Shown: positions 18,391 to 26,166 of the stretch, one piece after another
Position numbering within the stretch: position 1 is the stretch's first letter
How the letters are laid out: each line of letters opens with the position of its first letter
NCBI GenBank assembly: GCA_021801345.1
Contig: JAJYYA010000067.1
Span: 1 to 64,000, forward strand
From: Nitrospirota bacterium
GTDB lineage: Bacteria > Nitrospirota > Leptospirillia > Leptospirillales > Leptospirillaceae
Direction of reading: 5' to 3'
DNA: 64,000 nucleotides
Program-made: the position numbers and the translations under genes
The notes under the pieces: model-generated
Database searches by the model: none
Told to the model about the DNA's origin: nothing
Seen by the model: the letters and a program-made list of their open reading frames with translations, nothing else

Positions 18391-18434
18391 CGGGTGACAA
18401 ACGAGGGGGTTTCTCTGTCCCGTTTTGTCACCCG
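18391..18434. repeat. 11-bp perfect inverted repeat downstream of araC-like gene
   Basis: CGGGTGACAAA (18391-18401) and TTTGTCACCCG (18424-18434) form a long-armed hairpin 37 bp after the AraC stop. The stem could end transcription from either side, although no T-run follows on the plus strand. It could equally be a binding site. Confidence 0.6.
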
Positions 18435-18459
18435 GAGAAAGAAAAAGAGGGTTACGGGA

Positions 18460-18486
18460 GACGACAAAAGACGACAGGTGACGACA
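18460..18486. repeat. Three GACGACA repeats at 10-bp period
   Basis: GACGACA starts at 18460, 18470 and 18480, i.e. exactly once per helical turn, on the 3' side of tRNA-Gly. The spacer bases differ (AAA, GGT), so this is not a simple decamer repeat. Such phasing is typical of cooperative protein binding. Confidence 0.6.
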
Positions 18487-18526
18487 GTATATTTTCAGGA
18501 CTCAAAAGGGGTTCAGGGAAAAATAC

Positions 18527-18601
18527 TGGAGCGGGAAACGGGATTCGAACCCGCGACCCTCGCCTTGGCAAGGCGATGCTCTACCGCTGAGCTATTCCCG
18601 C
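18527..18601 (-). tRNA. tRNA-Gly (anticodon GCC)
   Basis: The minus strand reads GCGGGAATAGCTC at the 5' end, an anticodon loop TTGCCAA, the T-loop GGTTCGAATCC, and an acceptor strand TTCCCGC closing with TCCA. All four stems pair perfectly. The 3' CCA is encoded. Confidence 0.97.
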
Positions 18602-18680
18602 GATCGGTGTGATTGAGGCCTAGATAAGATACGAGAAATCGTCCGACAGGTCAAGATGTAAAGACGACATTGTCGTCCCC

Positions 18681-19169
18681 TCACACCGGGGCAGGCTGCA
18701 AGGGTGGGACCATCTTGCGAAAACAGATCAGATGAAGTCGATTGTAGTGATCCGGCATCAGCGACTCAGGCTCGTATCCCATCGACAGGAAAAACCGGAC
18801 GTTCTGACCCAGGACAAGCATAGTACAGACGGAGATTTTGTGACATCCCGGAGGCACAGCCTCCTCAATGGCTCTCATCAGAGACCTTCCCACCCCCTTC
18901 GATTGAACCCTCGGAGAAACACAGAGTTTTCTGACACCCCAGACTCCTTCAACATTTCGACCACGGACGGCTCCGACAATCTGACCGGTAGCGTCGCGAG
19001 CGACAAACACGCTCACGGAGGGAAGCTCTGCTAAAAATTCGTCGACCGTCTCATTTGTCCAGACCTGCGTTTTGAAAAGATCACGGTACCCGGCAAAGCT
19101 CTCTCTCTGCACATCGAGCAAAGATCTTGCCTCCTCCGGATGGACGGGACCGATCGAGAAGGGTTCCAT
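18681..19169 (-). CDS. GNAT-family N-acetyltransferase
   Basis: This 162-aa product carries the acetyl-CoA-binding signature VRKLCVSPRVQSKGVGRSLM (the RxxGxG/A pyrophosphate loop), preceded by beta strands with FVARDATGQIVGAVRGR and followed by FFLSMGYEPES. The substrate cannot be predicted. It lies between two tRNA genes on the same strand, with about 75 bp on either side. The ATG at 19169 has only a weak AAGAG site. Confidence 0.85.
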   Translation of the reverse strand: MEPFSIGPVHPEEARSLLDVQRESFAGYRDLFKTQVWTNETVDEFLAELPSVSVFVARDATGQIVGAVRGRNVEGVWGVRKLCVSPRVQSKGVGRSLMRAIEEAVPPGCHKISVCTMLVLGQNVRFFLSMGYEPESLMPDHYNRLHLICFRKMVPPLQPAPV

Positions 19170-19242
19170 AGGACTCTTTCTTTGTGTCGTCAGCGGTATT
19201 CACAGCAGTCAACGATTTCGCTGGGAGCATCAGAGAATAAGG

Positions 19243-19319
19243 TGGTGCCCCCGGGGTGACTCGAACACCCGGCCAAAGGTTTAGGAAACCTCTGCTCTGT
19301 CCACCTGAGCTACGGGGGC
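19243..19319 (-). tRNA. tRNA-Arg (anticodon CCT)
   Basis: The minus strand begins GCCCCCGTAGCTCAG, has an anticodon loop TTCCTAA (anticodon CCT, reading AGG), a T-arm GGGTGTTCGAGTCACCC, and ends CGGGGGCACCA. All arms pair with one G-U in the anticodon stem. The CCA end is encoded. Confidence 0.96.
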
Positions 19320-19445
19320 AAATGACGAAAAAAAGACGCATTTCGGATTTGACGGGAGGAGAAAGACCCCGAAGGACCCCAAGGTTTTTCGATCTTGGAT
19401 GTTACGCATGACGGCGGGGCAAGTCAAGACAGTCCGATCCCGAAA

Positions 19446-19619
19446 TCACCCGATCTCGGGACCGTACCAGCCGCCATTGCAGTCGATGCAGACAAAATCC
19501 CCGTCGACGAGCATCGTCGGCTCCCCGCAAAAAGGACAGTCGGGGCCGTCTGTCTTGAGTTCGGCATAGGGAATTTCGATATCCTCGGAAGGATCGTATT
19601 CGAAGAGGGGATGGGGCAT
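19446..19619 (-). CDS. 57-aa zinc-ribbon protein
   Basis: The small product has an acidic N-terminal half (FEYDPSEDIEIPYAEL), then a compact ribbon with CPFCGEPT and CIDCNGGW, giving two CxxC pairs 16 residues apart. This arrangement should bind one zinc ion. AGGAG lies six bases before the ATG at 19619. The protein stands alone, and I do not recognise a named family. Such ribbons occur in RNA- or protein-interaction adaptors. Confidence 0.7.
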   Translation of the reverse strand: MPHPLFEYDPSEDIEIPYAELKTDGPDCPFCGEPTMLVDGDFVCIDCNGGWYGPEIG

Positions 19620-19630
19620 GGGAGTCTCCT

Positions 19631-19692
19631 GTCCGGTGATCGGTCCGGACAGCACCGGGATTCCGGAGCGGCCGTCCGGCCGTTCTTTTTAT
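19631..19692 (+). terminator. Two stem-loops, the second terminator-like on the plus strand
   Basis: GTCCGG (19631-19636) pairs with CCGGAC (19645-19650). A second stem CGGCCG (19669-19674)/CGGCCG (19677-19682) is followed by TTCTTTTTATT on the plus strand. No plus-strand gene is visible upstream, so what it would terminate is unknown. Confidence 0.4.
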
Positions 19693-19760
19693 TATAAGGT
19701 CCGAACATGCTCCAACTCAACGCCATTGATTTTGGGCCTCGTTGCTCCGAGTCCATCGGG

Positions 19761-20639
19761 TCAGGCCCGGTCTGCCACAAGAAATCGGTCAAGGGTCACA
19801 ACCCCCCGGATCATGCGGGGCGAGGTATGGGCAAAGAAGGGCTCGCCCCTGCCTATCCCCACACACCCCGTCTCGGCAGAGAAGCGGTTCTGGATCTGCC
19901 GGAGCCGATCAAGTGCCCGAGAGGAGAGCGCCTCGGCCCCAGAACACAAAGGCGTTAAAGAAAGGGCCACGAGCAGGGCCACCCCTCCGCCGGAGGTCAG
20001 GATCGCCTCCCCCACTCCGGTCATGGAGATGGCCCCGAGGGTATCGTCGGCGTAGAAGCCGCCTCCCACGATCGGACTGTCGCCGATTCGTCCGGGCCAC
20101 ATCCGCCCGATGCCTCCGGTCGAGGTGACGGCGGCAAGATGGCCGGCACTGTCGCGAACAACGCAGCCGACCGTCCCGGAGCCTGTCCCGCCTTCCTCGC
20201 TCCAGAGGCGCGTGGGGTCGGAACCGCTCTCCCCCCCCGTCCCCGCCTCCGGCCAGCCATTTTTTTTCGCCCACTGCTCGACCATCGACCCGGCAAGGTG
20301 CACATGGGCGCTTTTTCCATGAAGTGCCGCCACAAGTCGGGCCATTTTCGGCACACCCCGAACCTGGCTTATCCCCAGGGCCTTCATCGACGCTCCGTCC
20401 ATCATTCCGGCATCCCGGCGCACCTCTCCGTCGCTCTGGGCGATCGCCCCCCGGCCGGCATTAAAGAGCCCGGACGCCTCGAGCCGGCTGACACACTCCA
20501 CCGCAAGATCGAGAGCCTTCATGCTCCGGAGAAGGCGGGAGAGTTCGGGCAGAAGCGCTCCAAAAAACTCCCGCGTGGCAGGATCAATCTCCGATCCCGT
20601 GCCGCAATGAATAAGAAGAACCGGATTTTCTGAGGCCAC
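19761..20639 (-). CDS. Isoaspartyl peptidase / L-asparaginase (Ntn-hydrolase, asparaginase_2 family)
   Basis: This 292-aa precursor should cleave itself before the Thr of GTVGCVVRD to give alpha and beta chains with an N-terminal nucleophile Thr. Family marks are LFNAGRGA, DAGMMDG, GTVGCVVRDSAGHLAAVTST-type sequence, and GRIGDSPIVGGGFYAD. The enzyme removes isoaspartyl dipeptides from degraded proteins or hydrolyses asparagine. GGAGG precedes a GTG start. The linker between the GESGSDPTRLW region and the cleavage site is short. It lies just beyond the terminator of the purine/riboflavin operon and may be expressed by read-through. Confidence 0.92.
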   Translation of the reverse strand: MASENPVLLIHCGTGSEIDPATREFFGALLPELSRLLRSMKALDLAVECVSRLEASGLFNAGRGAIAQSDGEVRRDAGMMDGASMKALGISQVRGVPKMARLVAALHGKSAHVHLAGSMVEQWAKKNGWPEAGTGGESGSDPTRLWSEEGGTGSGTVGCVVRDSAGHLAAVTSTGGIGRMWPGRIGDSPIVGGGFYADDTLGAISMTGVGEAILTSGGGVALLVALSLTPLCSGAEALSSRALDRLRQIQNRFSAETGCVGIGRGEPFFAHTSPRMIRGVVTLDRFLVADRA

Positions 20640-20656
20640 GCCCCCTCCCCTTAACG

Positions 20657-20684
20657 AAAAAAAGGACCGGGGTTCCCGGTCCTT
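20657..20684 (-). terminator. Intrinsic terminator of the tlpA-to-sensor operon
   Basis: On the minus strand AGGACCGGG and CCCGGTCCT form a nine-base-pair stem with a three-base loop, followed by seven T residues. It lies about 90 bp after the stop of the haem-sensor gene and just upstream of the isoaspartyl peptidase start, so it could also act as an attenuator for that gene. Confidence 0.85.
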
Positions 20685-20772
20685 ATGTGGTTGCTGACTG
20701 ACTCACGCTTCCCGCTCTTCGAGAAGGGCTTCTGCGGCCTTCTCCGGCGAAAAAAACAGAAAACCTAACCTC

Positions 20773-22182
20773 CTAGGACTTCCCCTTGGATAGGGCGTTG
20801 GCGGGGTCCCTCTCCTTTTCCGTCTGCTCGCGAGGAGGTTCCGTGCGCTTGATCCCCGTCTTGGTCACCCCCTCCATCGCCCGGATCTCGGCGTGAAGAT
20901 GGCCGAGAACGGCTCGCAGACGATCGGTCCACTCCTTGTGCTCCTCGCTTAAAACCTCAAAGAAAGGAGCCTTGAGGACACCGAAGGAGTCCGGTTCCTT
21001 TTCGGAGTTGGCGACATCGACATAGGAGACGGCCTGGGCGCGAAACTCCCGCGCCTTTTCGATGAATCGGAGCAAGATCGCATCGCTCTTGGCCAAAGGA
21101 TGGGACTCAAGCTCCTGCAAGGCCATCTCAAAGCGGTCGCTCCAGTCGGCAAGCATCTCCGAGAGGGAGACATGAACCTCCACCACCTCGCCCGACTCCT
21201 TGTGGTCTGTGGGCAGGATACCCGGCCGAGGAATCTCTTCCGCCAACGCCACGATCGAGTGGTCTAGGGTCTCAAGGCGGGTGTGGAGCTCCTGCCAGCC
21301 TTCGTAGCTCACGGTAAGATCGGGCTCATCCGAACCGGGGGCAGGTAAGGCCGCCTCATGAACGACGGCTCCGGCCCCTTTTTCCCCGGAGCTTTTGCCT
21401 GCGGCCTTCTTCTTGGGTGCCTTCGGACGGAGCGCCCTCTTTAGAAAGAAGCTCTCGATCGCCGAAACAAAAAGAAGCGAGAAGACTACGAGGCCCGCCG
21501 TCCCCCCGAAGATGATCGTCTGGTTGATCTGGGGAAGGGGCCAGAACCCCCACAGGATCCGTCCGGCATGGGCGGAGACCGGCACCACGCGGGAGATGAC
21601 GACCCAGTGTCCCAGCACCTCGCTGTCGAATCCGTGACAGCGGGCGCAGGCAGTATGGTTGTGGATGGCCCGACTCCAGACGGCATAGCCGCCGTGCAGA
21701 GCGATGGGACTTGCCATCCCGTGGAGATCGGCCACAAGATGGCCGTTCTTTTCGGCAAAGATGCGGTCGACTTCGTGGGCCAGCCGTTCGGGAACGGCCG
21801 TCGACGGCCAGGGAAAAACGTCGGGAGAGTGAAGGGTATTGCGCCAGGCATCGGGAACGGCGGTATAGGCCTTGATGTGATCGAGCGCCTTCTGATCGGA
21901 GTAGGCAGAGGAGCCATCGTTTCTGAGAAGGACGATGACCGCACCCGTCGCCGTGGAGAGGCGGCTGATCGCCTGGGGCACGGTCTCCGGGTGACCGGAG
22001 ATCATGGCCGAGGAGAGGAGGCTTTCCGCAGACTCGAGAACGGTCCGGGAATGGTCAAGCCCCCGGCGTTCGGCCTCCACCATCAGAAGGACGAAAAAGA
22101 GGACCGCGAGCGGGAGCATGACGACCCCTCCCCAGAAGAGGCGTCCGATCCAGAGCCGGAAAAATCCTGGCGAACCGTTCAA
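20773..22182 (-). CDS. Membrane-anchored sensor-like protein with a periplasmic haem c motif
   Basis: The 469-aa product has a transmembrane helix near residues 13-32 and a periplasmic region of about 190 residues. That region ends with a CARCH haem c attachment site, and a second helix (TIIFGGTAGLVVFSLLFV) follows. Beyond it are a basic Ala/Lys linker and a cytoplasmic mostly helical domain of about 190 residues. The periplasmic part resembles Tll0287/DUF3365-type haem sensors. The cytoplasmic part has no kinase, GGDEF or methyl-accepting motif that I can see. I prefer the TTG at 22182, which has AGGAGG five bases upstream, over the TTG at 22221. It ends a long operon of NAD, riboflavin and purine genes, 54 bp after purS. 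Function unknown. Confidence 0.75.
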   Translation of the reverse strand: MNGSPGFFRLWIGRLFWGGVVMLPLAVLFFVLLMVEAERRGLDHSRTVLESAESLLSSAMISGHPETVPQAISRLSTATGAVIVLLRNDGSSAYSDQKALDHIKAYTAVPDAWRNTLHSPDVFPWPSTAVPERLAHEVDRIFAEKNGHLVADLHGMASPIALHGGYAVWSRAIHNHTACARCHGFDSEVLGHWVVISRVVPVSAHAGRILWGFWPLPQINQTIIFGGTAGLVVFSLLFVSAIESFFLKRALRPKAPKKKAAGKSSGEKGAGAVVHEAALPAPGSDEPDLTVSYEGWQELHTRLETLDHSIVALAEEIPRPGILPTDHKESGEVVEVHVSLSEMLADWSDRFEMALQELESHPLAKSDAILLRFIEKAREFRAQAVSYVDVANSEKEPDSFGVLKAPFFEVLSEEHKEWTDRLRAVLGHLHAEIRAMEGVTKTGIKRTEPPREQTEKERDPANALSKGKS

Positions 22183-22236
22183 ATCCCCTCCTTTCTCTCC
22201 GGAGACCAGCGTCCGGAACAAGATCCCTCCATCGCC

Positions 22237-22506
22237 CTAAACGGGTTCGATGGAGACGATCTCATAGCGTTCGACGACGGGGTTGGCAAGAAGCCGTTCG
22301 CACCACTCACGGGCCAACTCCGGAAGGCCGGTCCCCGAGGGAAGGACAACCTCAACGACCTTGCCGATCCGGACATCCTCGACCGTGTCGTGGCCCATGT
22401 CGACCAGGGCTTGCCGGACCGCCTCCCCCTGGGGATCGAGAACCCCTTCTCGGATTCTTACGATGATCGTCACCCGGACCCGGGAGCTCTCACGAGGAGC
22501 TGGCAT
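22237..22506 (-). CDS. purS: Phosphoribosylformylglycinamidine synthase subunit PurS
   Basis: PurS is the small subunit bridging PurL and PurQ in the FGAM synthase complex. The 89-aa product has the typical core VTIIVRIREGVLDPQGEAV, then a DMGHDTVEDVRIGKV strand-helix and CERLLANPVVERYEI near the C terminus. The ATG at 22506 lies inside the end of purC, a 17-bp overlap. No purQ or purL follows; they must be elsewhere. Confidence 0.93.
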   Translation of the reverse strand: MPAPRESSRVRVTIIVRIREGVLDPQGEAVRQALVDMGHDTVEDVRIGKVVEVVLPSGTGLPELAREWCERLLANPVVERYEIVSIEPV

Positions 22507-23218
22507 GGCCCACCACCCTTTCATAGATTTTTTCGTATCCGTCCTTGACCGACCCCAGATCCATCCGAAAGCGGTCCTTGTCGAGCTTTTCACCGGTCTC
22601 CGCATCCCAGAGCCGGCTCGTGTCGCCGTCGATCTCGTCTCCCAGGACCAGATCCCCGGAAGGGTTCCAGCCGAACTCGAGCTTCATGTCCACCAGAAGA
22701 AGACCTCGCTCCCGGAAAAAGGGCAGAAGAACCTCGTTGGTCCGAAGTGCGACCTCCCGGATACGGTCGAGGACGGCGTCGGAGGCCAGCTTCAGAACCC
22801 GGATATGGTCGCGGTTCACCATCGGATCCCCCAGGTCGTCGCGCTTGTAGTACCACTCGACAACGGGAAAGGAGAGCTCCTCCCCTTCGGGCACCCCAAG
22901 CCTCTTGACGAGGGAGCCGGCAACGCGGTTTCTTACGACGACCTCGAGCGGAACCATCTCCAGGCGGTCGATCAGCATCCGCCGGGGCGTCTCGAGGGAG
23001 CGAAAATGAACCGGGACACCCTGTCCGGCCAGGAGCTCGAAGAGGACGGCCGAAATCTGGCAGTTGAGAGTGCCCTTCCCAAAAAAGGTCCCCTTCTTCT
23101 GTGCATTGAAGGCAGTCAGGTCGTCCTTGAACTCCTGGACGAGGACACGGGGGTCGGTGGTGGCGTAAAGAATTTTTGCCTTGCCCTCGTAGAGCTTGGC
23201 ATCGGGTGGTTGGACCAC
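22490..23218 (-). CDS. purC: Phosphoribosylaminoimidazole-succinocarboxamide synthase
   Basis: PurC condenses CAIR with aspartate using ATP to give SAICAR. The 242-aa product begins near LYEGKAKILYATTDP, the family start, and carries IDRLEMVPLEVVVRNRVAGS, LVDMKLEFG and LGDEIDGDTSRLWDA. It starts with GTG at 23218, with GGGGAG about ten bases upstream and three bases after the purB stop. Confidence 0.96.
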   Translation of the reverse strand: MVQPPDAKLYEGKAKILYATTDPRVLVQEFKDDLTAFNAQKKGTFFGKGTLNCQISAVLFELLAGQGVPVHFRSLETPRRMLIDRLEMVPLEVVVRNRVAGSLVKRLGVPEGEELSFPVVEWYYKRDDLGDPMVNRDHIRVLKLASDAVLDRIREVALRTNEVLLPFFRERGLLLVDMKLEFGWNPSGDLVLGDEIDGDTSRLWDAETGEKLDKDRFRMDLGSVKDGYEKIYERVVGHASSS

Positions 23219-23221
23219 GGG

Positions 23222-24577
23222 CTATCGTTCTCCCCGGGGAGATCCCGCAGGTGAGGCGTCCCGGCTGTCAAAGCCGTCGCCCAGCACCCGCCGGTAGATC
23301 CCCGACACGTTGTGGGTAAAACGAAGGGGATCGAAGGCGCGGTCAAGACGTTTTGACCACTCCTGCCCCTTCGGAAAGTCCGGATGGGCCAGAAGGCGCT
23401 CCCGGAATTGCCCCCCCTCGCGGAAGGTGGCCATCGCCGCATCCTGCACGACCCGGTAGGCCTCCTCTCTCGGAAGGCCAAAGTCCACGAGCTCGAGCAG
23501 GACGCTCTGGGAGAAGACCAGCCCGCCGGAGGCCTCGAGGTTCCTTTTCATGCGCTCCGGATAGACCACGAGGTCCCGGAGGATCGTCCCCATCCGGTCG
23601 AGCATGTAGTCGACGAGACAGAAGGCGTCGGGAAGGATGACCCTCTCCACCGAGGAGTGGCTGATGTCGCGCTCGTGCCAGAGAGCCACGTTCTCGAGCG
23701 CCGCCACGGAGTAGGAGCGCAAAAGCCTCGCAAGCCCCGTGATGTTCTCCGAGCCCACGGGATTCCTCTTGTGCGGCATGGCGGACGACCCCTTCTGTCC
23801 GGCGCGAAACGGCTCCTCCGCCTCCCCCACCTCGGTGCGCTGGAGATGGCGGATCTCGACCGCCACCCGCTCGAGGGAGGAGCCGATCCCGGCCAGGACA
23901 GAAAAGAGCTCGGCATGGCGATCCCGGGAAACGACCTGGGTCGCCACCGGCTCGACGGAAAGACCCAGGCTTCCCAGGATCTCCTCCTCCAGGGCGGGAT
24001 CGATATTGACGGCCGTCCCCATGGCCCCGGAAAGCTTGCCCACCGCCATCGTCTCCCGGACGCGCAAAAGACGTTCGGCATGCCGGGAAAACTCCGCATA
24101 CCAGGAGAGAAACTTGAGTCCGAAGACGATCGGCTCCCCGTGAATCCCATGGGAGCGGCCCACCATCAGGGTTTCCCGGTAAAGAAGCGCCTTTTCCCGG
24201 AGGATCCCGACGAAGCGGTGCATCTCGTCGGCCACGATATGGAGCGCATCCCGGACGAGAAGGTTCTGGGCCGTGTCGACGAGGTCGGTCGAGGTCATCC
24301 CGAAGTGGAGGACGGCACGCCCCTTCTCCGGAAGCTGCTCCGAGATCATGGTCAAAAATGCGATCACGTCATGGCGGGTCTCGGCCTCGATCGCCTCCAT
24401 CCGGGGGATGTCGATCGTCACGGGAGTCTCGATGACCGCCTTTGCTCCCTGAGGATCGATCTTCCCGTGGCGGGAGAGAATTCCGGCCGCGGCACGCTCG
24501 ACGGCAAGCCATGTCTTGAGGCGGTGTTCCGTTTCAAAAAGGCCCTTCATCGGGGTGCGGCAGTAACGGTCGATCAC
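23222..24577 (-). CDS. purB: Adenylosuccinate lyase
   Basis: PurB cleaves SAICAR and adenylosuccinate, releasing fumarate in both purine branches. The 451-aa product has the typical start IDRYCRTPMKGLFETEHRLK, the catalytic-region HFGMTSTDLVDTAQ, GRSHGIHGEPIVFG, and the fumarase/lyase signature GSSAMPHKRNPVGSEN. Translation starts at a GTG that overlaps the stop of the preceding gene (GTGA). GGAG lies about nine bases upstream. The frame extends another 70 codons upstream, but those belong to the neighbouring gene on another frame. Confidence 0.96.
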   Translation of the reverse strand: MIDRYCRTPMKGLFETEHRLKTWLAVERAAAGILSRHGKIDPQGAKAVIETPVTIDIPRMEAIEAETRHDVIAFLTMISEQLPEKGRAVLHFGMTSTDLVDTAQNLLVRDALHIVADEMHRFVGILREKALLYRETLMVGRSHGIHGEPIVFGLKFLSWYAEFSRHAERLLRVRETMAVGKLSGAMGTAVNIDPALEEEILGSLGLSVEPVATQVVSRDRHAELFSVLAGIGSSLERVAVEIRHLQRTEVGEAEEPFRAGQKGSSAMPHKRNPVGSENITGLARLLRSYSVAALENVALWHERDISHSSVERVILPDAFCLVDYMLDRMGTILRDLVVYPERMKRNLEASGGLVFSQSVLLELVDFGLPREEAYRVVQDAAMATFREGGQFRERLLAHPDFPKGQEWSKRLDRAFDPLRFTHNVSGIYRRVLGDGFDSRDASPAGSPRGER

Positions 24578-25104
24578 GAGACGGACTCCAGAAGGGAGGA
24601 GAGGATCTCCCGGGTGGCGGGGTGACTTGAAGGATCGGAGACATAAAGCCGGATCCCGTGGCGGTCGAGGAGGTTTCGGGAGACCTGGGGAACCGGCGCC
24701 TTGAGCTCCTCCTCGAGAGAGTCGCTGTCGAGCACGACGGGGTTCAACCCCAAGCCCGCCACCGTATCGAAGAGACGGGAGGCCCACTCAAGGGGCTTCC
24801 CGTCCTCGAACGGCAGAAGAGCAAATCCCGCCGGAAAGGGGCCATCCGCTGGAACAAAGAGAAAAGACGGGGGGATAAGCTTTCGCTCCTTGCGCCAGAA
24901 GGGGGCCAGGGTCCGGGAGACTAGCCCCGAATACCAGTAGTCCGTCCAGAGGAGGGAGGGGGAGAGCGGCGCTCCGACCCTCTGGGAAAAAATCCTGAGG
25001 GGCCGTTCTCTTCCGAAGAGCGGCTCGTCCCAGAGAAGGACAAGGCCCGAGATGCCGGTGTTTCCGACCTGAGGGCCGGACGCGCGATGCCCCGAGCGGC
25101 TCAC
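24574..25104 (-). CDS. Conserved-context hypothetical protein between nusB and purB
   Basis: This 176-aa product is not one I recognise. It starts with GTG overlapping the nusB stop (GTGA) and ends overlapping the purB start (GTGA), which argues strongly that it is a real, co-translated gene. The sequence is a mixture of hydrophobic and aromatic residues without transmembrane helices. It has a cluster of Trp/Tyr at about residues 53-58 (WTDYWY) and a C-terminal region GIRLYVSDPSSHPATREI that could be an alpha/beta fold. There are no cysteines and no obvious catalytic motif. It might be a regulatory partner of the purine or riboflavin steps, but that is only context. Confidence 0.75.
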   Translation of the reverse strand: MSRSGHRASGPQVGNTGISGLVLLWDEPLFGRERPLRIFSQRVGAPLSPSLLWTDYWYSGLVSRTLAPFWRKERKLIPPSFLFVPADGPFPAGFALLPFEDGKPLEWASRLFDTVAGLGLNPVVLDSDSLEEELKAPVPQVSRNLLDRHGIRLYVSDPSSHPATREILSSLLESVS

Positions 25105-25649
25105 GGCCCCCCCCCCTTTCCTGCGGGCTTCTTCGGCACTCTTGGTGCCGGGGGAGAGGACGGCTTTGCGGCGGAGGCGGGAGCCGGATCGTAGGGGCCC
25201 TTTCCGGGCGCATGGCGCACCCCGGCCTCGTGGAGGATCCCGTTGATAAAGGAGACGACCTCCGGATCGGAGTATCTGTGGGCCAGATCGAGCGCCTCAA
25301 AAACCGAAACCCGAAACGGCACCTCCGGATCGAAGAGGATCTCGCAAAGACCGATCCGGAGAATGTTCCGGTCGACTCTCGTAAGCCTCTCCAGACTCCA
25401 CCCCCGGGCCAGCTCCACGATCACCGCATCGATCTCCGCCTGCCGGAACCGGATCTCGGCGTAGAGACGATCGGCATAGGCGTTGGCCATCGCATCCTCT
25501 CCCTCCCAGCCGATCAAATCCTTCGTCAGGGGATCATCGGTCGAGCGCGCGTCGTACTCGTCGGCGAAGAGCCGCTGGAGCACCTTGCCCCGGGCAGACG
25601 AGAGAGCGCGCTTCCGCGAGGAGGACAGAGTCTCCCGTCCGGAGGTCAC
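25101..25649 (-). CDS. nusB: Transcription antitermination factor NusB
   Basis: NusB binds boxA RNA with NusE (S10) and supports rRNA antitermination. The 182-aa product shows the family ordering: an ALSSARGKVLQRLFADEYD helix, DRLYAEI, WSLERLTRVDRNILRIGLCEI and VSVFEALDLAHRYSDPEVVSFINGIL. A Pro/Ala/Lys-rich tail of about 35 residues beyond the conserved fold is unusual. The GTG start overlaps the ribH stop (GTGA). The ribH-nusB pairing is widely conserved. Confidence 0.93.
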   Translation of the reverse strand: MTSGRETLSSSRKRALSSARGKVLQRLFADEYDARSTDDPLTKDLIGWEGEDAMANAYADRLYAEIRFRQAEIDAVIVELARGWSLERLTRVDRNILRIGLCEILFDPEVPFRVSVFEALDLAHRYSDPEVVSFINGILHEAGVRHAPGKGPYDPAPASAAKPSSPPAPRVPKKPAGKGGGP

Positions 25650-26146
25650 GAAGTCCGTCCCCCCCGGGAATCCGGAGCGATCGCACCCGCGAGACGAGCC
25701 ATTTGGTAAAGGGTGGTAGCGCCCTCGACCCCCTTGTGGCCGGCCTTGCCTCCCACCCGATCCAGGGCCTGAAGCAGGGTGTCGGTCGTCAGGATCCCGA
25801 AGACGACAGGAACCGCTCCCTGGGCATTGACCGCAGTCAGCCCCTGGGTCACCCCGTCCACCACCGCCTCGTAGTGACCCGTCTCCCCCCGGATGACGCA
25901 CCCGAGCGCCAGGATCCCGTCATAGGCGCCCGATGCGGCCGCCCGGGAGGCGACAAAGGGAAGCTCAAGCGCCCCGGGAACCCGGACTACAGAAACCTGG
26001 GTCACCTCGTTTCCGAAGGAGCGAAAGGTGTCGAGCGCCCCCGAAAGTAGGCGGTCGGTCACGAGACTGTTGTACTGGCTCACCGCCACGAGAAAGCGGA
26101 ATCCCCCCGGAGGGGGAGGCAGGGCCACGAGTTCTTGGGTGTTCAC
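25646..26146 (-). CDS. ribH: 6,7-dimethyl-8-ribityllumazine synthase
   Basis: RibH condenses 5-amino-6-ribitylaminouracil with 3,4-dihydroxybutanone 4-phosphate, usually as an icosahedral capsid. The 166-aa product includes FLVAVSQYNSLVTDRLLSGA, VRVPGALELPFVAS, ALGCVIRGETGHYEAV and VPVVFGILTTDT. The GTG at 26146 is the most likely start, with AAGGA about 12 bases upstream. It follows ribBA by 20 bp. Confidence 0.95.
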   Translation of the reverse strand: MNTQELVALPPPPGGFRFLVAVSQYNSLVTDRLLSGALDTFRSFGNEVTQVSVVRVPGALELPFVASRAAASGAYDGILALGCVIRGETGHYEAVVDGVTQGLTAVNAQGAVPVVFGILTTDTLLQALDRVGGKAGHKGVEGATTLYQMARLAGAIAPDSRGGRTS

Positions 26147-26166
26147 GACGGGGTCCGTCCTTGTCG

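Noticed and set aside
23222-24787. N-terminal extension of purB to 24787.
   Set aside because: The extra 70 residues are an out-of-frame reading of the neighbouring gene; the GTG at 24577 has a proper site and the family start.
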